A DNA stretch of 64,000 nt. It comes from VRUE01 sp963837695 (GTDB taxonomy: Bacteria > Actinomycetota > Thermoleophilia > Solirubrobacterales > 70-9). The stretch covers positions 1,674,001-1,738,000 of the forward strand of contig CAWINZ010000005.1 in assembly GCA_963837695.1 (NCBI GenBank), given 5' to 3'. The position numbers and the translations under genes are program-made. The notes under the pieces were generated by a model, which searched no databases, was not told the origin of the DNA, and saw only the letters and a list, made by a program, of their open reading frames with translations. Shown piece by piece: positions 47,033 to 57,778 of the stretch. Positions within the stretch are counted from its first letter, which is position 1. Every line of letters begins with the position of its first letter.

Positions 47033-47071
47033 GGTGGTGGGTCCGCCGCCCAGGGCGCAACCCTTATCTAC

Positions 47072-48025
47072 ATGCCTACCGAGCACGCACCAGTCCTTGC
47101 CCCCGAGCTGACCGCTCTGTTGGCGCCTCAGCCGGGGCAGATCGCCGTCGATTGCACCTTCGGTGGCGGGGGCCACGCACGCCGGATCGCCGCGGCGATC
47201 GGAGCGGAGGGGACCCTGATCGGAATCGACCGAGATCCCGCCGCACAGGCCCGTTTCGAGCGCTTCTCGGCCGAGGTGCCCTGTCGGACCCGTTTCCTGG
47301 GCAGCGACTACTCGGCAGGGCTTCGCACCCTGCGCGGCGAAGGCGTCCGCCCAGACATGGTGTTCATGGACCTCGGAATGTCCTCGATGCAGGTCGACGC
47401 CAGGGAGCGGGGGTTCTCCTATTCCTACGACGCGCCGCTCGACATGCGGATGGACACGCGGCAGGAGTTCAGCGCCGCCGACCTCGTCAACGAGTGGCCC
47501 GAGTCGCGCATCGCCCAGGCGCTGCGGCGCTTCGGCGAGGAGCGCTACGCCGGCGGGATCGCCCGCGAGATCGGGCGCCGTCGTCCGCTGCGCACCACCG
47601 CCGAGCTGGTCGACGCGGTCAAGGCCGGGATGCCGGCCTCGGCCCGCTTTGGCGCCGGCCACCCTGCCAAGAAGACCTTCCAGGCGATCCGGATCGCCGT
47701 CAACGGCGAGATCGACTCGCTCGACGACGCCTTGCCGACCGCCTGGTCGATGCTGCCGGTCGGCGGCCGCCTGGGGGCGATCTCCTTCCACTCACTCGAG
47801 GATCGGCCCGTCAAGCGCTTCCTCGCCGATCGCGCTCGCGGCTGCGTCTGCCCGCCTGAGCTGCCGGTCTGCGCCTGTGGGCGTGAGCCCGAAGCGGAGT
47901 TGCTGACTCGCCGGGCGGTTGCGCCGGAAGCCGCCGAGATCGCCGCCAACCCGCGTTCGAAGTCCGCCCACCTTCGCGCTGCGGTCAAGATTGCCGACGC
48001 GCAGAGCGCCGGGAGCGCCGCCTGA
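47072..48025 (+). CDS. rsmH: 16S rRNA m4C1402 methyltransferase
   Basis: 317 residues from ATG 47072. Family landmarks are HAPVLAPELTALLAPQPGQI, DCTFGGGGHARRI (SAM-binding), GMSSMQVDARERGFSYSYDA and the C-terminal SFHSLEDRPVKRF. RsmH methylates N4 of C1402 in 16S rRNA. The end overlaps ftsL by one base (TGATG). The long frame upstream of this ATG runs through a palindromic element and does not resemble RsmH. Confidence 0.95.
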   Translation: MPTEHAPVLAPELTALLAPQPGQIAVDCTFGGGGHARRIAAAIGAEGTLIGIDRDPAAQARFERFSAEVPCRTRFLGSDYSAGLRTLRGEGVRPDMVFMDLGMSSMQVDARERGFSYSYDAPLDMRMDTRQEFSAADLVNEWPESRIAQALRRFGEERYAGGIAREIGRRRPLRTTAELVDAVKAGMPASARFGAGHPAKKTFQAIRIAVNGEIDSLDDALPTAWSMLPVGGRLGAISFHSLEDRPVKRFLADRARGCVCPPELPVCACGREPEAELLTRRAVAPEAAEIAANPRSKSAHLRAAVKIADAQSAGSAA

Positions 48026-48501
48026 TGGCCGCCGCCGCGACCGCTCGACAGGGGGCGCCCGCACGAGCCCCGCGTCGCAGGCGTCCGACTCCGCCGCCGG
48101 CCCGCCGCCCGGGCGGCCAGCTGATTCCGATCGCGGTCGGCACCGCGACCGCCGTCCGCAACCTCCCCGACTCGAGCCTGATGGTGCGGATGACCCGCGG
48201 CCGCGCCTGGATCGGGGTCCTGGGCGTGCTGCTCGTCGGGATCGTCGCCCTCAACGTGATCACGCTCAGTTTCGCCGCCAGCTCCGGGCACATCGGCCAA
48301 AACATCCAAGCCCTGGAAGAAGACAACTCGGTCGCTCGCAGTCGCGACGCGCAGCTCTCCGGCGCCGGGCGGATCGCCCACGCCGCCGCCGCCCTCGGCC
48401 TCAGCGCCGCCGCCGTCGAACAGGTCGGCTCGATACGGGCGAGCCCCCGCGACATCGAGACCGCGGCCCAGCGCCTAGCCGCCGCCGGAACGGCCTACTG
48501 A
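48025..48501 (+). CDS. ftsL: FtsL-like division protein
   Basis: 158 residues, a bitopic protein with a Pro/Arg-rich cytoplasmic tail (1-~65), one membrane helix (AWIGVLGVLLVGIVALNVIT), and an outward segment with a leucine-zipper-like coiled coil (IGQNIQALEEDNSVARSRDA). This is the pattern of FtsL, which together with FtsB activates FtsWI. Sequence conservation in the family is low; position between rsmH and ftsI supports the name. Confidence 0.75.
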   Translation: MAAAATARQGAPARAPRRRRPTPPPARRPGGQLIPIAVGTATAVRNLPDSSLMVRMTRGRAWIGVLGVLLVGIVALNVITLSFAASSGHIGQNIQALEEDNSVARSRDAQLSGAGRIAHAAAALGLSAAAVEQVGSIRASPRDIETAAQRLAAAGTAY

Positions 48502-48506
48502 GGCGA

Positions 48507-50159
48507 ATGCGCACGATCGAGCGCCGGATCGGTCTCCTCTTCGCCGGCTTTCTGCTCTGCTTCCTGGCGATTGCCGGCCGCGCCTTCTGGTTGCAGGGCG
48601 TTCAGGGGTCCAAGCTCGCTTCCGAGGCGGCCTATCAGCAGACCGATGTCGTCACGGTTCCCGGCCTGCGCGGCAGCGTGCTCGATCGCTTCGGCAACCC
48701 GCTCGCGGTCTCCGAAGACGCGAAAACGATCTACGCGACCCCGTACCAGGTCAAAAAGCCGCGCCAGACCGCGGAAAAACTGGCCTCGATCCTCGGCTTG
48801 GAAGAGAGCGATGTGTTGAAGAGCCTGAGCGAAGAATCGGGCTTCGCCTACGTCGCGCACAAGGTGGAGATCCCCATAGCCGCGCGGGTGGCCCGGCTGG
48901 AACTGCCCGGAATCGGCGAGTTGCCGGACAGTAGGCGGACCTACCCGCAGGGCGACCTGGCGGCGCAGACGATCGGCGCCGTCGGCGATGAAGGCGAAGG
49001 CTTGACCGGGCTCGAGATGGGCGAGGACTCGGTCCTGCACGGCACCGACGGTGAACGGCGGGTCGTCAACGACGCGCTCGGCGAACCGATCCGGCTGGAT
49101 ACGGTGAAGCAGGCCAGCGACGGTGAAAACCTGCAGCTGACGCTCGATCCCGCGATCCAGAAGGAGACCGAGCAGGCCCTGGGCGAAGTCGGCGAAACCT
49201 ACGCGCCGAAGGGCGCCACGGCGATCGTGATGGACCCGCGCAACTCGCAGGTGTTGGCGATGGCCAACTGGCCGCCGGTCGACCCGAGCGACCTCGAAAA
49301 CGCCAACCCCGATGACCTGATCAACCGCGCCACCGGCTTCACCTATGAGCCCGGTTCGACCTTCAAGGCGTTCACCGTGTCGGCGGCGTTGGAAGAGGGG
49401 TTGGTGACGCCGGAAACGACCTTCACGCTGCCGCCCCAGCTTCACGTCGCCGACCGGATCATCGAAGACGCCGAGCCGCGCGGGACGGTGACCCTGAGTG
49501 TCGCCGAAATCCTCTCCCACTCCTCCAACGTCGGCGCCGCGACGATCGGCCTGCAGGTCGGTTCCGAAAAATTCTCCCGCTGGATCAACCGCTTCGGCTT
49601 CGGCCGGCCGACCGGCGTGCAGTACCCGGCCGAGGAGCAGGGGCTGGTGCCGTCGCTGGACAAATACTCGGGCTCGACGATGGGCAACCTGCCGATCGGG
49701 CAGGGCCTGGGGGTGACGCCGATGCAGATGATCACGGGCTACGCCGCGATCGCCAACGGCGGCATGCTGCGGCCGCCGCAGCTGGTCGAGAAGGTCGGCG
49801 AGGAACCGGTCGAAGAGCCGCGCGGGCACCGGGTGATCTCACCGGTCGTCGCCGAACAGGTGCGGACGATGCTCGAGGGCGTTCTCGCGCCCGGCGGCAC
49901 CGCGTCGGAGGTCAGTGTGCCCGGCTACACGCTGGCCGGCAAGACCGGCACCGCGCAGGTCGCCGAACACGGCACCTACTCCGAAACGAAGTTCATCGCT
50001 TCCTTCATCGGCTTTGCGCCGGCGCAGGATCCACGCCTGCTGGTCGCGGTGGTCGTCGATCAGCCGCAGGGTGAAATCTACGGCGGGTCGGTGGCGGCGC
50101 CGGCGTTCGGCAAAATCGCCGCGTTCGCTCTTCCTTATCTCGGTGTGCCTCAGGAATAG
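48507..50159 (+). CDS. ftsI: Peptidoglycan transpeptidase FtsI (class B PBP)
   Basis: 550 residues from ATG 48507. One N-terminal membrane anchor (~8-24), a dimerisation domain with RGSVLDRFGNPLAV, then the transpeptidase domain with STFK at 284-287, SSN at 339-341 and KTGT near 479. It crosslinks septal peptidoglycan outside the membrane. A shorter spacing than usual at the N-terminus, but all active-site motifs are present. No PASTA domains. Confidence 0.95.
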   Translation: MRTIERRIGLLFAGFLLCFLAIAGRAFWLQGVQGSKLASEAAYQQTDVVTVPGLRGSVLDRFGNPLAVSEDAKTIYATPYQVKKPRQTAEKLASILGLEESDVLKSLSEESGFAYVAHKVEIPIAARVARLELPGIGELPDSRRTYPQGDLAAQTIGAVGDEGEGLTGLEMGEDSVLHGTDGERRVVNDALGEPIRLDTVKQASDGENLQLTLDPAIQKETEQALGEVGETYAPKGATAIVMDPRNSQVLAMANWPPVDPSDLENANPDDLINRATGFTYEPGSTFKAFTVSAALEEGLVTPETTFTLPPQLHVADRIIEDAEPRGTVTLSVAEILSHSSNVGAATIGLQVGSEKFSRWINRFGFGRPTGVQYPAEEQGLVPSLDKYSGSTMGNLPIGQGLGVTPMQMITGYAAIANGGMLRPPQLVEKVGEEPVEEPRGHRVISPVVAEQVRTMLEGVLAPGGTASEVSVPGYTLAGKTGTAQVAEHGTYSETKFIASFIGFAPAQDPRLLVAVVVDQPQGEIYGGSVAAPAFGKIAAFALPYLGVPQE

Positions 50160-50168
50160 GTGGTTGGA

Positions 50169-50297
50169 AGGCCGGGGGTCGGGTGCCCCTCCGGCTTGCT
50201 GGGTTTTTCGCCGCGAACGCTTGCCGGCCGTCCGAGAGTGCTTGTGGGGCGAAAAACAGGACGCCGCTGCGCCAGAGGGGCACCCGACCCCCGGCCT
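50169..50297. repeat. Palindromic element, family E, copy 3
   Basis: Perfect 23-base arms (50169-50191, 50275-50297) around an 83-base interior. The interior aligns over most of its length with the reverse complement of the element inside ecfA (29524). It fills the gap between ftsI and murE. Arms differ completely between copies while staying self-complementary. Confidence 0.85.
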
Positions 50298-50309
50298 AGA
50301 ATCGCCGCT

Positions 50310-51791
50310 GTGAGATTGGATGAGCTTGCTGGCGTAGCTGGGTCGGCCCGGATTGTTGGCGACGGGTCCGTTGAGGTTGGGGAGCTGGCTTATGACAGTC
50401 GCAAGGTGGGGGCTGGGACGCTTTTCTTTTGCGTTCCCGGGGAGAAGGTGGATGGGCATGAGTTTGCTGCTGCTGCGGTTGAAGCTGGGGCGTCTGGGTT
50501 GGTTGTGGAGCGGGAGCTGGAGGTTGATGTGGCGCAGGTTGTGGTGCCCGACGCGCGGGCTGCCATGGCGCCGCTTGCCGCTCGCTTCTATGGGGATCCG
50601 ACCGGGGAGTTGAAGGTTGTTGGGATCACCGGGACCAACGGGAAGACGACCACGGCCTTTCTGCTGCAGGAGATTCTCGAGTTCGCCGGGGTGCGATGCG
50701 GGCTGCTGGGGACGGTCAAGCAGGTCGTCGGTGGGGTTGAGGAGGAAGTCGAGCGGACCACGCCTGAGGCGATCGATCTGCAGCGGACGTTCCGGCGGAT
50801 GGTCGACGGGGGGGATGTTGCCTGCGCGATGGAGGTTTCCTCGCACGCCCTGGCGCTGCACCGGGCCGACGCGATTCATTTCGACGTCGCCCTCTTCACC
50901 AACCTGACCCAGGATCACCTCGACTTCCATGCCGACATGGAGGACTACTTCGCTGCCAAGCGGCTGCTCTTCGAGATGGGGCCGAGGGCCGCGCTCGTCA
51001 ATGTCGACGATCCTTATGGGAGGCGCTTGGCGGAGGAATTCGAGTGCGTCACGTTTTCGGCTGCCGCCGAGGCCGACCTCGTCGCCCAAGACGTCACATC
51101 AAGCCCCAGCGGCGCCAAATTCACCGTCAGCCTCCCGCCGACGGGCCTAAAACACGCCTATATGGCGGGAAATCGGCCCGTCGGCGGGGGGGGTTGGGTG
51201 GAGACGCGGCTGCCTGGCGACTTCAACGTCGCCAATGCGCTCGGGGCCTACGCGGCCGCGGTGTCCATCGGAGTGGATTCGGATGCCGCGATAGCCGGTC
51301 TGGCGGAGGCCGAGCCTCCGCCCGGGCGCTTCGAGCCGATCGACGAGGGGCAGCCGTTCTCGGTTCTGGTCGACTACGCGCACACGCCCGACTCGCTGGA
51401 GAACGTGTTGCGGGCGGCGCGGCGTTTGGGCGAGGGGCGGGTGATCGCGGTCTTCGGCGCCGGCGGCGACCGCGACCGGGGCAAGCGGCCGCAGATGGGG
51501 CGCGCCGGCGCCGAGCTCTCAGATCTTGCGATCGTCACCTCCGACAACCCGCGCTCCGAGGATCCCGAGGCGATCGTCGCCGAGGTCCTCGCGGGCATCG
51601 AGGACCTCGACGGGGTGGCGGAGGAGGTCGACCGGCGTGCCGCGATAGCCCTCGCGCTCTCGCGCGCGGAGCCCGGCGACACGGTGGTGATCGCCGGCAA
51701 GGGTCACGAGCAGGGGCAGGAGTTCGAGGACGGCCGCAAGCTGCCCTTCGACGACCGTGACGTGGCGCGCGAGGAGCTGCGCCGGCTGTGA
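50310..51791 (+). CDS. murE: UDP-MurNAc-tripeptide ligase (meso-DAP adding)
   Basis: 493 residues from GTG 50310 (VRLDELAG...). ATP-binding GITGTNGKTT at ~106-114, the carbamylated-Lys region, and DNPRSEDP near 415, the motif associated with meso-diaminopimelate selection. The cell wall is therefore likely DAP-type. A 55-bp palindrome (51134-51188) is translated near residues 276-293. The frame upstream of the GTG consists of the palindromic element and is not MurE-like. Overlaps murF by 4 bases. Confidence 0.9.
   Translation: MRLDELAGVAGSARIVGDGSVEVGELAYDSRKVGAGTLFFCVPGEKVDGHEFAAAAVEAGASGLVVERELEVDVAQVVVPDARAAMAPLAARFYGDPTGELKVVGITGTNGKTTTAFLLQEILEFAGVRCGLLGTVKQVVGGVEEEVERTTPEAIDLQRTFRRMVDGGDVACAMEVSSHALALHRADAIHFDVALFTNLTQDHLDFHADMEDYFAAKRLLFEMGPRAALVNVDDPYGRRLAEEFECVTFSAAAEADLVAQDVTSSPSGAKFTVSLPPTGLKHAYMAGNRPVGGGGWVETRLPGDFNVANALGAYAAAVSIGVDSDAAIAGLAEAEPPPGRFEPIDEGQPFSVLVDYAHTPDSLENVLRAARRLGEGRVIAVFGAGGDRDRGKRPQMGRAGAELSDLAIVTSDNPRSEDPEAIVAEVLAGIEDLDGVAEEVDRRAAIALALSRAEPGDTVVIAGKGHEQGQEFEDGRKLPFDDRDVAREELRRL
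51134..51188. repeat. Palindromic element, family A, copy 2 (inside murE)
   Basis: 55 bp, the same length and TATAT centre as the element in the P450 gene. The outer 14-15 bases of each arm are perfect (CCCGCCGACGGGCC / GGCCCGTCGGCGGG), while the inner part of the left arm has drifted. It encodes PTGLKHAYMAGNRPVGG in a different frame from the P450 copy. Confidence 0.75.
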
Positions 51792-53155
51792 ACCTGACTG
51801 CTGAGCAGATCGCCGCTGCGATGGGGGCTGAGATTGTCGCCCGTGGCGCGGCGGGTTCGCCGCGGCGCGGCATCATCGATTCGAGCCAGGCGGGTGCGGG
51901 GGACCTCTTCTTCGGCCTGCGCGGCGAGCGGGTCGACGGCGGCGAGTTCGCGCCCGCGGCTCTCCGGGACGGTGCCTGGGGCGCGGTCGTGGGGACGGCG
52001 GTCGCGCGTTCGTCCTTTGTCCCGAATAGCGGTACAAAAGACGAACGCACTCCTCTTTGGGGCTGGGTTTTTGCGGTGGACGATCCGCTTGCGGCCCTGC
52101 AGGCGCTGGCGCGTGCCTGGCGCCGCGAGCTGAGCGCCCCCGTGGTCGGCGTCACCGGCTCGGTCGGCAAGACCTCGGTCAAGGACATCGCCCGGGCGCT
52201 GCTTCCCGGTCGCGTCCACGCCAACCGCGAGAACCTCAACACCGAGATCGGCCTGCCGCTGACGCTGCTCGAAGCCCCCGTCGACACCGAGCTGCTGGTC
52301 CTGGAGATGGCAATGCGCGGGCCCGGCCAGATCGCCGAGCTGGCGGCGATCGCGGAGCCGCGGATCGGCGTGATCACCAACGTCGGCCCGGTCCACGTCG
52401 AGCTGCTCGGGTCGATCGAGGCGGTGGCGGCGGCGAAGGCCGAGATCCTCGCCGCGCTGCCCGCCGACGGAACCGCCGTCGTCCCGGTCGAGGCGGGTGA
52501 GCTCGAGGCCCACCTGGATGCCGCCCCGAGCCTGCTGCGCTTCGGCAGCGGCGGCGATATATACGCCGTCGAGCAGCGCGTGGCGGACGGGGTCACCGAG
52601 GCCCTGATCGCCACCCCGGCCGGCCAGGCCCGTTTCCACTTCCCCTTCACCGAGCGCCACAACCTGACCAACGCGCTCGCCGCCGTCGGCGCCGGCGTCG
52701 CGCTCGGCGCGTCGCTCGAGGAGATGGCCGACGGCGCTGCGAACATAGGCTTCTCCCGCTTCCGGGGCGAGCGGCTCGAGCTCGGCGACGGGATTCTGCT
52801 CGTGAACGACTGCTACAACGCCAACCCGGTGTCGATGCGCGCGGCGCTCGACCACCTCGCCTCGGTCGAGGCGAGCCGGCGCATCGCCGTGCTCGGCGAG
52901 ATGGCCGAGTTGGGCCCGGCCGCCCCCGCCTACCACCGCGAAGTCGGCGCCCACGCGCGGGCCGAGGGCGTCGACCTGCTGATCGGGATCGGCGAGCCCG
53001 CCCGCGCCTATGACCCCGACGAGCTGGTCGGCGACCCCGCCGAGGCGGCGGAGCTGCTCGCCGCCCGGCTCGAGCCCGGCGACACGATTCTGGTCAAGGG
53101 CTCGCGCTCGGCCGGCCTCGAGGCAGTCGCCGAGACCCTCGCGGAGCTGCTCTGA
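51788..53155 (+). CDS. murF: UDP-MurNAc-tripeptide:D-Ala-D-Ala ligase
   Basis: 455 residues from GTG 51788. The P-loop is GVTGSVGKTSVKD near 122, with ENLNTEIGLP, the conserved block LEMAMRGPGQIAELA and the C-terminal domain start NDCYNANPVSM. MurF adds D-Ala-D-Ala to the UDP-tripeptide. A short palindrome (52006-52048) adds ARSSFVPNSGTKDERT within the N-terminal domain, near residues 74-89. One-base overlap with mraY (TGATG). Confidence 0.95.
   Translation: MNLTAEQIAAAMGAEIVARGAAGSPRRGIIDSSQAGAGDLFFGLRGERVDGGEFAPAALRDGAWGAVVGTAVARSSFVPNSGTKDERTPLWGWVFAVDDPLAALQALARAWRRELSAPVVGVTGSVGKTSVKDIARALLPGRVHANRENLNTEIGLPLTLLEAPVDTELLVLEMAMRGPGQIAELAAIAEPRIGVITNVGPVHVELLGSIEAVAAAKAEILAALPADGTAVVPVEAGELEAHLDAAPSLLRFGSGGDIYAVEQRVADGVTEALIATPAGQARFHFPFTERHNLTNALAAVGAGVALGASLEEMADGAANIGFSRFRGERLELGDGILLVNDCYNANPVSMRAALDHLASVEASRRIAVLGEMAELGPAAPAYHREVGAHARAEGVDLLIGIGEPARAYDPDELVGDPAEAAELLAARLEPGDTILVKGSRSAGLEAVAETLAELL
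52006..52048. repeat. Palindromic element, family F (inside murF)
   Basis: 19-base arms (52006-52024, 52030-52048) with two mismatches and loop AATAG. It is in frame. No second full copy is seen in the window; a loosely similar Ser-Phe-Val...Gly-Thr-Lys stretch occurs in ecfT near 28380-28425. Confidence 0.65.
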
Positions 53156-54129
53156 TGGGCGAGGTGCTGATTGCCGGCATGGCCGCGATGCTGATCTGCA
53201 TCTTCCTCGGCCCCAAGTTCATCGAGTACCTGCGGGTCAAGGAGTTCGGCCAACACATCCGCGAGGAGGGGCCGCAGGAGCACCACGCCAAGGCGGGCAC
53301 GCCGACCATGGGCGGCCTGATCGTCTTCGCCGCCATCTGCGTTCCGTATCTGGTCCTCTCCAACCGCGACGCACAGAGCCTCGCGGTTTTCGGGGTGGCG
53401 ATGGGCTGTGCCGGGCTCGGCTTCGCCGACGACTTCATCAAGATCGTCAAACGCCGCTCGCTCGGACTCTCGGCGCGCTGGAAGCTGGTCGGGCAGCTGC
53501 TGCTCGCGCTCGGCCTCTGGTGGGTGGCGCGCCACGAGGTCGGGCTCGAGCCAACCCTCTACTTCCGCATCGGCGACGCCAGCCTCGACCTCGGCCCGGT
53601 GCTCTACTTCGTCCTCGTCTTCCTCGTCATCGCCGGCACCTCAAACGGGGTCAACCTCACCGACGGCCTCGACGGCCTCGCCGCCGGCTCCTGCGCGATC
53701 GTCCTGCTCGCCTACACGGCGATCGCCTTCGTCACCAACCAGCAGCAGGATCTGGCCCTGCTCTCCGCCTGCCTGGTCGGCGCCTGCGTCGGCTTCCTCT
53801 GGTTCAACGCCTTCCCGGCCTCGATATTCATGGGCGACACCGGCTCGCTGGGCCTCGGTGGCGCGATCGGCGCCCTGGCGGTGATGACCCAGACCGAGGT
53901 GCTCCTGATCATCATCGGCGGCATCTTCGTGATCGAGGCCCTCTCGGTCGCGATCCAGGTCTTCTCCTTCAAGACCTTCCGCCGCCGCGTCCTGCTGATG
54001 GCCCCGCTGCATCACCACTTCGAGATGATGGCCTGGTCGGAGACGAAGATCATGCTGCGCTTCTGGATCATCGCCGCCGTCTGCTCCGGAATCGGCTTCA
54101 CCCTGTACCAGCAGTCAATTGGGCGCTGA
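53155..54129 (+). CDS. mraY: Phospho-MurNAc-pentapeptide translocase
   Basis: 324 residues with about ten membrane helices. The signatures are HHAKAGTPTMGGL near 42, DDFIK near 95, NLTDGLDGLA near 165, FMGDTGSLGLGG near 223 and APLHHHFE near 283. These hold the catalytic Asp and His residues. MraY makes lipid I at the inner face of the membrane. Normally murD follows; here a VapBC module does. Confidence 0.95.
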   Translation: MGEVLIAGMAAMLICIFLGPKFIEYLRVKEFGQHIREEGPQEHHAKAGTPTMGGLIVFAAICVPYLVLSNRDAQSLAVFGVAMGCAGLGFADDFIKIVKRRSLGLSARWKLVGQLLLALGLWWVARHEVGLEPTLYFRIGDASLDLGPVLYFVLVFLVIAGTSNGVNLTDGLDGLAAGSCAIVLLAYTAIAFVTNQQQDLALLSACLVGACVGFLWFNAFPASIFMGDTGSLGLGGAIGALAVMTQTEVLLIIIGGIFVIEALSVAIQVFSFKTFRRRVLLMAPLHHHFEMMAWSETKIMLRFWIIAAVCSGIGFTLYQQSIGR

Positions 54130-54136
54130 AGACCTG

Positions 54137-54520
54137 TCAGGGGGTACGGAGGTCGACGAGGTCGTCGATGATCTTGAAGTCCTTGAGATTGTGGGTGACG
54201 AGTTCCGCGCCCTGAACGTTGGCCGTCGCCGCAATACCAAGGTCGGCCGTGCGCTTCCGTGCCTTGCCGCCTCGCTGGGCGACTGCGGCTTTGAGTCGCC
54301 CCCATTCGCGGGCGACGACATCGTCCACTGGTAGCGGATCTGGATAGCGGGCCTCGATCGCCCCGAGGCGCGCCGCTCGAATGGCCCGACTCTCATCATT
54401 GCGAGCAATGAGGAGTCCGAAGTGCAGCTCCGCAATCGAGATCGTGCTTATCGACGAGTCAACGTCGTCTGGGGGAGCGTCTCCGCGGATCAGCACCGAA
54501 GTATCGAGCAGGATGCGCAC
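54137..54520 (-). CDS. vapC: VapC toxin (PIN domain)
   Basis: 127 residues from GTG 54520. The acidic residues of the PIN fold are Asp6 in ILLDTSVLIRG, Glu in SIAELHFGLL (near 31), and Asp in RTADLGIAATA (near 91). GAELVTHNLKDF is the usual C-terminal strand. It ends eight bases from mraY (convergent) and starts two bases after vapB. Confidence 0.9.
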   Translation of the reverse strand: MRILLDTSVLIRGDAPPDDVDSSISTISIAELHFGLLIARNDESRAIRAARLGAIEARYPDPLPVDDVVAREWGRLKAAVAQRGGKARKRTADLGIAATANVQGAELVTHNLKDFKIIDDLVDLRTP

Positions 54521-54522
54521 CC

Positions 54523-54768
54523 CTAATCGGCCCAGGGGTCTCGCAGGTCGCCGCCGAATTCCTCCAAGTCACGTTCGAGCGTTGGATCAACGGGCAGCGC
54601 CCAAAGATCGTGCAAGCTGGAGGTGTTGACCCATTGTCGATCGCGAGCTGGACCGAGTTGAGCTACCGGGCGTCCGGAGACGGTGATCGTGAACTCCTCG
54701 CCGGCTTCCGCTCGGCGCAGCACTTCGGCGACGTTGTTGCGCAACTCTTTTTGGGGGATGGTTGCCAT
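54523..54768 (-). CDS. vapB: VapB antitoxin (Phd/YefM-like)
   Basis: 81 residues. The N-terminal DNA-binding segment is typical of Phd antitoxins (IPQKELRNNVAEVLRRAEAG, then FTITVSGRPVAQLGP). The C-terminal toxin-binding tail is acidic (LERDLEEFGGDLRDPWAD). It lies upstream of vapC, and a perfect inverted repeat lies in front of its start. Confidence 0.9.
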   Translation of the reverse strand: MATIPQKELRNNVAEVLRRAEAGEEFTITVSGRPVAQLGPARDRQWVNTSSLHDLWALPVDPTLERDLEEFGGDLRDPWAD

Positions 54769-54778
54769 CGGATCTCCA

Positions 54779-54798
54779 CGGTAGCAGTCCTGCTACCG
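54779..54798. promoter_or_regulatory. Operator of vapBC
   Basis: CGGTAGCAG-TC-CTGCTACCG, a perfect 9-bp inverted repeat beginning 11 bases upstream of the vapB ATG. This is where VapBC complexes usually bind to repress their own operon. Confidence 0.7.
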
Positions 54799-54813
54799 AG
54801 AATGTCCTCAGGG

Positions 54814-54838
54814 GAACATCTGTTCGTCTGGGTAGACT
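54814..54838 (+). promoter_or_regulatory. SOS box and -10 of uvrA
   Basis: GAACATCTGTTC (54814-54825) followed by -10 TAGACT (54833-54838); the GTG start is at 54848. A LexA box directly before uvrA fits the known SOS regulon and calibrates the box consensus for this genome. Confidence 0.8.
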
Positions 54839-54847
54839 CGACTGACA

Positions 54848-57721
<2,874 letters not shown>

Positions 57722-57778
57722 CGCTAGAGTGAATTTTGCGGCAAGCGGGTAAGGGCAGGGCTGGAAAAGGAGGAGTAC

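Noticed and set aside
46934..47071. Longer N-terminus for RsmH
   Set aside because: It is translated from the family B palindrome and spacer; RsmH similarity starts at ATG 47072.
50160..50309. Longer N-terminus for MurE
   Set aside because: It is translated from the family E palindrome; MurE-like residues start at GTG 50310.
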